Assembly: GCA_005223375.1 (NCBI GenBank)
Contig: RXOD01004596.1
Coordinates: forward strand, 1 to 20,089
DNA length: 20,089 nucleotides
Reading direction: 5' to 3'
Source: Amoebophrya sp. AT5.2
Lineage: Eukaryota; Sar; Dinophyceae; Syndiniales; Amoebophryaceae
The notes below the pieces were generated by a model. That model saw nothing but the letters and a program-made list of their open reading frames with translations, did no database searches and was not told the origin of the DNA. The position numbers and the translations under genes are program-made. Every line of letters starts with the position of its first letter. Positions within the stretch are counted from its first letter, which is position 1. Of the stretch, positions 9,770-17,622 are shown piece by piece.

Positions 9770-11382
9770 CTACTTCTTCGTGTTCGTTAATGTCAGCAGG
9801 TATAATTGGATGGCGAATATGAGTGCGGGGGTCAATAGCCAGAAGGTAAAAGCCGGTACGAAGCGGAAGCCACTTTGGTAGCACGAGTTTTTCACGATCC
9901 GGGCGTCCACCTCGTGCTCATCCCGCCGGTGCTCCCCGAGACGCGACAGAATCTTCTGCACCATGGCGCGGTCCTCGAGGCTGGCGGTGGCGGGTGGAGT
10001 AACAGTAAGCGACCTTTGATGCTCATTCAATAACTCGGCACTCTCAACATCATGTTGTTCCCCCTTTTCAGCACCGCCGTGGGCAATTGGTCCGCATCCA
10101 GCTCGTCCGTTCTCCAGTAGCACGTCGGTGATTAGCGCCACGCTCTTGCGTGCGTGCCGCTTGTTTTCCCCGTTTACCCCGATCATGCTGGAGCCGACCG
10201 GGCCGCTGGGCGACCCCACCTGCGCCTGCGTTGTCACGTGGTTCTTCTTTTTCCGCAGCTCCTCGACCGCACTCCCAAACGCACTTGCGGCCGAGTCGGC
10301 GACTTGCATCACGATGAAAATCACCGTCCAGAACGCCAACGCGGACACCCCGCAAAGCAGCGCCGCCAAGCCTAGTTTCCCCCCGTTGACGGCGACGTAC
10401 AGCACCGCGACCAGGATCGCGTAAGCCAGCACCTCCGGCGCGACGATGCACCACTTCGCCAAACTAATGCGCCCGTGGGTGCTGCCCAGTCGGCGGCCCC
10501 GCCCGTTGCCCATAAAGAGATCGAGCTGGAGCAAGTCCTCGCGCAGCGGCAGAGAGCCGTCCAGCGTCCCGTTCACAAGCACCCACTGGTAGAGCCGCTT
10601 CTCCTCCGCAGGCGTCAGCTTCTCCTCCGCGTCCCCGTAGACGTAAACGCGCCAGTCGCCGTGGACTCGCAAACCACAACAAAGGTAGGTGGCGAAAAAA
10701 TCGCTGCAACAAAAAAACGTCCGGCTGCAGGGCAGTTGGTCGATCTCCTGCAGGGAAATGGCGTCCTTGCGAAACCCGGCGGGAACGAGGAGAGCAGTCT
10801 GGTGACCCTCGACCTGATAGTTTTTTCGTTTCGGTCTATATAGGGATCCTCGTAAAGATGAAGATCATTTATCGTGCTGGCTCTCCTGCATCAGCATCAC
10901 CATGTCGGTTGGTTTTGCAGGACGCACGAAGGATTTGAGCTAAAAGATGACAGGCGGTCGCTTCATCTCCCTTCCGCCCGTTTTAATGCGGACACTGTAG
11001 CTCCTGTTCCTGCTCCTGTACTAACAGTGATCTGCTCTTCTACTCTCGGAGCAGCAGCAGCACATGATCAACATACATCAGAAGAAGTTAGTAGTACCTG
11101 CAGCTTTTGTTCCTCCAAGCGCGTCGGCTGTTCGAACAAGCACACGTTTTCTTTGTTCATGGGGCGGTTACTGCCTGTCTGCTTCGGCGATGCGTTTCGT
11201 GTCCGCAGGAGAATCTGGCCCCACCGGAGCTCTTTGGGGTCGAAGTGCATTGTGGAGTTTCCACCAAGCCCGAGCATCGCGGTGCTGGGGCTCGCCTTCT
11301 CGGGATCGATTTGGCCGACTGTCACGGCGCCGCGGATAGGCGCCCCGACGAGCATGGGCTCTTCTTGTTGGGAGGAAAACAT
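9770..11382 (-). CDS. Unrecognised multi-pass membrane protein, tandem copy 2
   Basis: Two exons: 11382-11098 (ATG at 11382, MFSSQQEEPMLVG, 95 codons) and 10813-9770 (347 aa, stop TAG), joined in phase 0 across a 284-nt GTACTACTAAC...CTATCAG intron, for about 442 aa. Motifs shared with copy 1, in order: PMLVG[AP].RG.V..G..DP; RWG.I.LR; L[LF]EQPTR.EE; LVPAGFRKDAISLQEID.LPCS.TFFCC.DFF; DWRVYV.GD; EEKRLYQWVLVNGTL; then two hydrophobic segments (around EVLAYAILVAVLYVAV and LCGVSALAFWTVIFIVMQVA) and a C-terminal one (TFWLLTPALIFAIQLYLLTL). The loop before the last segment has GENKRHARKSVALITDVL and EDRAMVQKILSRLGEHR, matching GENAKNARKTGALISDVL and EDRAMVSRIASRLGENR in copy 1. An ATG at 11451 is in frame, but copy 1 alignment and the repeat upstream favour 11382. 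Function unknown. Confidence 0.82.
10814..11097 (-). other. Intron of membrane-protein copy 2
   Basis: Donor CTGCAG|GTACTA followed by CTAAC, acceptor AAACTATCAG|GTCGAG, phase 0, 284 nt. The position is equivalent to the copy 1 intron (four codons later in the protein), so the intron pre-dates the duplication. Confidence 0.72.
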
Positions 11383-11405
11383 GGCTCCGTGCAGGTGGTG
11401 GGACG

Positions 11406-11559
11406 AGATGGCGGTGTTGGTCTTGGTACTACGAGATGGCGGTGGTGGCACGAGAACTAACTTGTAGTTCTAGTTGTGTTGGCGGATTAGATGGCGGTGT
11501 TGGTACTACGAGATGGCGGTGGTGGCACGAGAACTAACTTGTAGTTGTGTTGGCGGATT
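11406..11559. repeat. Tandem direct repeat (83 bp + 71 bp) upstream of membrane-protein copy 2
   Basis: Copy A is 11406-11488 and copy B is 11489-11559. They differ by two 6-bp indels (CTTGGT-type and CTAGTT-type) and are otherwise the same. Each copy contains two shorter internal units of the form GATGGCGGTG(T/G)TGG. It starts 24 bp upstream of the gene's ATG, so it probably lies in the 5' leader or core promoter. Confidence 0.85.
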
Positions 11560-12465
11560 ACATACAAGTACAAGAACTATGCGAGTGCGACTGACGTGTC
11601 TGGAGCGGAATAATAAATTTGGTGTGGTTCAGGTTCTAATCAATAGTCCTTTGAGGATCAAGCACCGATCGTTGTGAACCGATGATCCGATGGCCGGTGC
11701 CGGTAGCAGGAACAAGCGATCTTCGGATCCGTATATTAATCTTCAAGTTCAAACAAAAGACTGCGAGCGGCTCCGGCTCCCATTCAAGATCAAGAGCTGA
11801 CTTACTTCGCAACGGCAGTCACCACCAAGTCGCACGAGATCCGCCAATCATCCATGCGTGACCTCTACATCACTCGCTTTCCAATTTTTCCGGTCGCAGG
11901 TTTTTGAAACCTGCACCATTGTTCCTTTGTATACCGCTGTCTCGCGCACTACCCGCGCTCCCCTTTTGCACGTTCCTTTCTTCTCCTTGATGCTTCTTAA
12001 AGCTGTCATTCATTTTCATACTTCTACTCTGTCCGATGACCAGTCTTGCAGAACGCGGAGGCCCGCTACTTGTTGAGATCGCCAACCGCCTTAAAATTGC
12101 AAAACGTGCTGAGTTTTCATTTAACTGATAGATTAGGAGGCCGCTCTCCAAACCCGCAGGCATCCCGAAAAAAAATTGTCGACGCTCGTGAATATTTTTT
12201 TGATTTGCAAAATACCTTGAAAAAAAACCGCGCGGCTTTGGCTTAGCCTTTTTTCTATTTCCTGGCAAGCTCCGCCTTTCACTTTGTGGAAAGCGTGCTA
12301 TGAAAATTCATTGTAAATAATCCATTTAATGGATTTCAACATATCCTTGTTCCTCGCACTTATTTTCCAGAACAACCGCGGACAGGTACACGTACAGACA
12401 TGAAGTAGTATAAGAGCATGTTGGTGCAGCGGCTTGTATCACTTCTTGCTATGTGTGGTATGCGG
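11560..12465. other. Intergenic region upstream of membrane-protein copy 2
   Basis: About 0.9 kb between the tandem repeat and the stop codon of the glycosyltransferase-like gene. Two open frames, 11870-12268 on the minus strand and 12046-12246 on the plus strand, are A+T-rich, basic and without motifs. I see no gene, RNA or mobile element here. Confidence 0.45.
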
Positions 12466-15400
12466 CTACAGATCTTGCTCTTTTCGGCGCGTTCTCAGCA
12501 CCACGAGCGGGTTTCTATCTTTTCCACCGAGTTCATCCGAAGCCTCCTGTTCGCTTCCCACAGCAGTCGAATCTGGCACGCGGATTGAGCTTCCCACACC
12601 CCCCCCACCGCTTTCCTCGGCACCCCGGGAGAAGTGCAACCCCGTGCACCACTCCGTTGCTCTTGGCTCGCCGCCTTCTCCTCCAGGTCCAGCGGCCTCA
12701 TCTTCCTGTGGTAGAGTAAGAGTGGGCTCTTCGAGGCACCTGGACAGTGCTTGCGCGAGCGTGCTGAACTGGGACTGCCCCCCGGCGATGAAGCCCGTCG
12801 CCCCCGCGGCCATGTTGTACAGGTCGTTATCTGCATATCGCTGCTGCAGGTCCTGGCGGTGTAGGTACTTCAGGTGATCCCACTCTTCCCTTTGTTCTTC
12901 GTCATCTTCATCTTCTTCCCATCGGCGCGCATTTCGCGCTGCTTCGACGTCGTCCTCTTCTTGTCCTTCCCATGGTCCACCGCTCGCTAGGGTAGCGGTA
13001 GCAACTTCCGGCTGGCCGTGGTTTCCTCTTGATGTGGGAGTAAATGCCGTTGCTGGCAGTGGCATCAAGAACCCCCCACCCCGCAGGAGCCCGTGCGAGG
13101 TAGATGAACTTGAGCTAGAGGACGCATTTAGATTTAATACAGACATAGCTTCAGACGCGGGGCGGGCCCCACCTACCACCTCGGGCGGGATTTGAATAAT
13201 ATCCACCGAGTCCGCGAAAAGCGGAACCTGGTACCGGACGTTGGGCATCCTTCGCGCCAACAAGGCCCTCACTTTCTCCAGGTACTGCATGCTCTTGAGG
13301 TTTTCGTTTTTTGTCCCCGTCCCCGTCCCCATCCAGGTCCGGCGGTGGTTTGGGTTGGACACGACGAGCAATTTGTCTGCCGTCCCCGCGACTTTGTCAT
13401 ATTCCAACGCCTCCCAGGCCTTGCCCGGCGGCACGTAGAAGGGCCGGAAACTCCTGGTATGCAGATAGGGCGTCCATTCGGTCCAGAACGCCTCCACGGG
13501 CGCGGCTTCGTCATCCAACACGTCCCCGGTTCGGACGTGCGCCACGACGACCCCCTGCCCAGTTCCCCGGAGCAGCGCCTTGCGCTCCCGCAACATGCGC
13601 TTCGCGACGCACACCTCGCGCCACCGGACGCGGCGAAGGTCGTCACTCTGGAGAAAGTCCTGTTGAGCCGGCTCAGGTTGATGACCCTCGACGACCTCCC
13701 AAGGACGTTCATCTTGAAACAGGTTACGCACCAGCAGCTCATCGCTCTGCCGGTTTTTAACATCTTCGGCAGGAGCGCCCGCAGCAGAGCGGCCTTGGTG
13801 AAGTAGAACGCGCAGCGCCCGTTTGATTCCGTGCCAGAGTGCGCAGTCGAGCGCGACTGCGTAGTCCATCCGTGGTTTTTTGGAGTTCCGCAGGAAGCAG
13901 GCGGCGATACTGGTCGGGTACGCCGCGCGGTAGTACGGCTCCGGCAGGCCCTTTCGGTCGATCCGCAAAGTGGTTTCGAGCATCTCGCCCACCCGGTAGG
14001 CCCGCATCTCGTTGATGTGGGCGGCGCCGTACCGGGCGAACTCCTCCACCGCGTACCGAACTGCGCCGCGCTCCCCCTCCGACAGCTGGCTCAGCGCCGT
14101 GCTCACGTAATCCCGTCTCCGCCGGAAGATCCGCTCCGCCTCCGGCAGCGGCAGTTTACGAAAGGCCCGCATCCCGGACAGAACCTCCGCCGGCGTCGGC
14201 TTTCCCGGAATCCCCCATAGCATGGACTGGGCGAGGAGGTCGCTGGGCGGCCAGTCGCGGTCGGAGAGGTAGTGCTCGGCGGAGTGGTTTCGAGAGCCGC
14301 TGCGGCCTCGCACGCGTCCTCGTGCCGCCGCATGCGCCTGGCGAGCAGCGCAAAATCCTCAGCAACCGGCCGGCACGCCGGCAGCCGTGTCAGTTTCGAT
14401 TTTTCTGTCGGAGGAGGTCTCCCTGCGGCTTCCGACGAAGGAGCGTGGAACGCGGTGGCCCGCTCGCGCTCGCAGACTACACGCCGAGGCGAAGAAGTAG
14501 ACACTCCGACGCGCAACATCGGATCGGAGGCTCCTCGTCCTTCTTGTCCCGGCGCATTCTTATCGTTCTCCTCCACCTCGATCCGAAAGCTGCGGGTCTC
14601 ACCAATGGCCTCGACGTCCACTTCAGCAGCCCTTGTGTCATCTCCAACCAAGGCGGGCCATTCGTTGTGGCGGATGCCGGGGTAGGGGTGCTCGCCGTCA
14701 AGATCGTGGTAGGGGAACGGTGCGGCGGACCCCGTGGGCGAGATTTCCAGTCCGCGCAGCTCGATCGCGAATCGAGAGAGCTGCGCATTCGAGGAGCTGC
14801 CGTTCCTTTCGTCCTCACGATCACTCTCACGACTACGAGCGTTGTCCCCTAGTTGCGTTACCACCACTTCCGAGTATCGGGCGAGCCAAAAGGCCTCCGC
14901 GAGCTTGCGCAGCGCCCCTTCCTGCCGCGCGTTGAGCGCCGAGGCCGAAGAGGAGCTCGACGCCGTCGGTGGCACCACGAAGAGGAGCCGCGACCGAACG
15001 CGGACTGGTGCAGCGTCGATCAGCCGCTGCACCAGTCCGCGTTCGGTCGCGGCTTCGAGATTCACATCGTTGAACACGAGAACGACGGCGTTGCACCCGT
15101 GCCGGTCCGCTTGCTCCGTCATTATGGAAGCGGTTCGCTGCCAAAAGAACTCGGCAGATGCAAAAGCCTTTCGACCGTTCAGTTGCAAACCGAGAACGCG
15201 CGGATGGTGCAGTTGGTCCAATCTCGCCATAATCCCAGAGTGCAGGTTCCGAATGCGCTCCTCTAGCACAGCGTTGGGGACGAAAATCGTTTGGATCGCC
15301 TCGCTGTAGTACGCGAAAAAAGACGTATGCTTGCTCGGGATCGCTTCGCCCGCGATTTGGTTTTGGGGTTTGGGCGCTGACGGTGCGGCGCCACTCCCTG

Positions 15401-16310
15401 ATGTAGTGCTGGTCCCTTGTTCCGCATCAACTCGGTGTTGGGCTGCTTGTTGTTGTTCTCCTTCACTTTCGCCATCGTTCATCGCAGCGGCGGAGGCCGC
15501 CGCCGCGGCCGTGCCGCTATACATGTCATCATGCCCCCGCTCGCTCCCACCAGCATCGTCAATATCGAAATCAACAGAGCCTCCCATTAGCAGCCTTCTG
15601 CAAATTTCTGGCGAGACGAGGGGCAGGAAGAAGCTCTCAAAGTCTTCCGCAAGGGACAACCCCGCAGCGGCAAAAACCTGCGAAAGTCGGGCTTCGAAAG
15701 TCGCACGGGCCGCTTCTGTGCTGGACAACAAGAACAGCTCCTCCCGGCAGGCACGCTGAATCGCCAGAGCTATTTCGTGCAGCTTCAAGTTCGTCCCATC
15801 CCCAGAGGGCCCAGTTCCTGCAGGTGCAGCTCGCGCTCGCCCTGCTGCACCGCTGTGTCTACTCGCTTCCGACACGTCTGCGCTTCTCCGTGCGGCCACC
15901 TCCTCACTGCGTTGCAGGTACTCCTTGAGGCCTTGCTTTGTTCTGGAGTTCGGGTTTGCAGTTGCTCCACTTGCAGTGGCAGCAGTAATACCGCTTAGGG
16001 GCGAGCCGTAATAGCCGGAAAAGTTTTGTTCCGCAATCGCCACCTCGTGGTCCAACTCCTCCCATGCGAGGAGCCGGCGCGAAAGCGGAGAAACATCCTC
16101 GGCAGGGTTGGAGGAGTAGCCTGGGGCTTCACCTCCATCAACATCGTCTTCCCCTGGTGCAGTCTTCAGAATCCCCGCAACCCACCCGCCCGGCGGGAGC
16201 GACGGAATCCTCGTCGAAACGGCTGCTTCACGCCCTTCTGCCAGGCGCGCGAAACCGCCACCCGTGGCCAGCGCCGAAGAGAAAATCCTCATGCTGGTGG
16301 GGGTCAACAT
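12466..16310 (-). CDS. Large fucosyltransferase-like protein with a degenerate and an HxRxGD-bearing GT region
   Basis: Exon A 16310-14481 (ATG at 16310) and exon B 14337-12466 (stop TAG) are in different frames. A 143-nt intron (GTAGTC...CGCCAG) joins them in phase 0, giving about 1,233 aa. In exon A, residues about 331-490 look like a fucosyltransferase-type GT-B core: FFAYYSEAIQTIFVPN, RVLGLQLNGRK where HxRxGD belongs, AVVLVFNDV, RLLFVVPP, and FWLARYSEVVVTQLGDN. In exon B there is VVVAHVRTGDVL, a canonical HxRxGD motif that in these families binds GDP-fucose, then DKLLVVSNPN, and near the C terminus DLYNMAAGATGFIAGGQSQFSTLAQALS, the usual family end motif. The core is broken by Ala/Ser and acidic inserts. 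Transfer of fucose or a related sugar is likely (inference). No signal anchor is visible after the chosen start; an upstream hydrophobic frame may supply one. No polar homology to its neighbours is seen. Confidence 0.7.
14338..14480 (-). other. Probable intron (or frameshift) joining the two halves of the glycosyltransferase-like gene
   Basis: The two long frames overlap at 14103-14313 with a -1 (+2) offset, so a length of 3n+2 must be removed. GTAGTC (14480) to GCTCGCCAG (14338) is 143 nt, keeps phase 0, begins GTA like the other introns here and has a pyrimidine-rich 3' end. A 77-nt alternative with a GTG donor (14376-14300) also restores the frame, and a single-base assembly error is possible. 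Confidence 0.5.
14986..15054. repeat. Perfect 30-bp inverted repeat inside coding sequence
   Basis: Arms 14986-15015 and 15025-15054 are perfect reverse complements, with the 9-nt spacer TCGATCAGC. On the coding strand the arms encode AATERGLVQR and APVRVRSRL, flanking LID, in the N-terminal GT-like region. The frame is uninterrupted across the hairpin. Confidence 0.97.
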
Positions 16311-16579
16311 TTGCGTCTTCTCTGGGTGTGTGTCTCGTGCTTGCAGTAGGAGTTGTATTTCAACAGAATCAAAGAACAAATTAATAAAGCAATTATCGGT
16401 TGAGCGACGCGTACGAAGATTGAGTACACGGCTTGTTGCACCGTATCGAATATTCTCGAGTCAAACTCAAAGGCACTGTTCGTTGTTGAGAGAGAGGATG
16501 AGGACAAGGAAGGAATGCACGAAATCCAAGGACTACAGGAACCGCAACCGTTTGACGGAACACTGATGAAATACGGCAC
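16304..16579 (-). other. Open frame with a membrane segment, possible upstream exon of the glycosyltransferase-like gene
   Basis: A minus-strand frame without an ATG reads FEFDSRIFDTVQQAVYSIF and then the hydrophobic VAQPIIALLICSLILL followed by KYNSYCKHE, the pattern of a type II signal anchor expected on a Golgi or ER glycosyltransferase. It ends at a TGA overlapping the ATG at 16310 and is offset from the exon A frame. I could not find a convincing splice pair, so this may be chance hydrophobicity. Confidence 0.25.
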
Positions 16580-17622
16580 GGCACCAGATAGAGGACTTTG
16601 CTACTGCACTCGCAAATCGATCTGGTGATCGGTAAGCACCCACGGGATCTGCACTGATCAGAAAGTGCCGAAGATCATGTTCGTCTTCGTGGCGGATCCA
16701 GGATCGCGATCGGTTTCACTTTCGGTTGGCTGCTTTGGCACTATCATATGCTGCTTTGGCATAGAAGGAGAACGACCGTGGTCATCATGCAGGCCAGGGA
16801 ACAACACGAATGAACAATCGGCCTCCGCCTTCTGTCCAACTCTAACTTCTGCTGGTGCCCGAGGTTTTGGCTCTTTACCGAGTGGTTCTCGCTTGAGGAT
16901 TTTCATTTGCTCTTTGATCTCGTTACAACGAAGGGTGGTGAACGAGGAAAATCATGGGTAACTGTAGCATCTATTTTTTGTAAAAAGTATTCACGACGGA
17001 TTCCCGAGCAGCCTCCATCATCACGGTCGGCTCTGGACCTTGGTCCATCATGCAGCGACGATCACCTCTTTTTTTCATGAGTGTGTTACGTCATCGACAC
17101 AGGGCAAGCACGATTGTACACAGTTACGTTTTGGTGGAGATTTGTTCATCGTCTTCGTTTACCTGGCATTTATTGTTACGGGTAGGTCCTATATAAAGGT
17201 GCTAGCTACATCCATCTTACGGGTGTTGTAGAGGACCAGCTATCGTGACCAGCTGCAGCTTCACACCGTCGCGTCATAGTGAATTATTCAACTCAAAGAC
17301 GGAGGCGGAGCTGGTGCTCACACGATCACAGCTACAGCTTAGTACGCTTCTAACTATTGCTGCTACAGAACAGATACTACGGCATCGTACCGATCGGTCT
17401 ACCTCGTGCTCTATGTCTGAATCTAAGTCTTCGACGTCAAACGCTGTTCTTGTACTTGTTCATCAACACTTGGTGTCTATATACGAGTGTCCATCATCAA
17501 TCATGCGGACTTTTTGAAACATGCATGGTTCGTTGTATTACATCACGGTGGTACTGCTTGTAGTACACTTTATTCGTATTCCCAACACTTTCCGTTTCAT
17601 CCGACATAGCTCCCACCTTCCT
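16580..17622. other. Intergenic region between the glycosyltransferase-like and PDZ-ankyrin genes
   Basis: About 1 kb. The only open frame of note is a minus-strand 82-aa ATG frame at 16658-16906 (MKILKREPLGKEPKPRAPAE), which extends upstream to a stop as NEIKEQ. It has no motif or homologue I can name. The rest shows no coding character. A minus-strand AATAAA lies at 17569-17574. Confidence 0.45.
17569..17574 (-). terminator. Possible polyadenylation signal of the PDZ-ankyrin gene
   Basis: The plus-strand TTTATT reads AATAAA on the minus strand, about 50 nt downstream of the TAG stop at 17623, a typical distance for a eukaryotic poly(A) signal. Use of this signal by the organism is assumed. 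Confidence 0.35.

Noticed and set aside
11870..12268. Minus-strand 132-aa open frame and overlapping plus-strand 66-aa frame
   Set aside because: Basic, A+T-rich and motif-free; I looked for transposase or integrase signatures and found none.
13192..13806. Plus-strand 204-aa open frame, and others at 7038-7730 and 1987-2592
   Set aside because: These are mirror frames of the minus-strand glycosyltransferase, membrane-protein and kinesin exons, produced by high GC content; none has a motif.
14103..14313. Two overlapping same-strand genes at the glycosyltransferase locus
   Set aside because: A 200-bp same-strand coding overlap is unlikely in a spliced eukaryotic genome, and the downstream frame has no ATG near its start. 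One gene with an intron or frameshift is simpler.
16658..16906. Minus-strand 82-aa ATG frame (MKILKREPLGKEP)
   Set aside because: Too short and without recognisable features; it could be an unplaced exon but nothing ties it to a neighbour.
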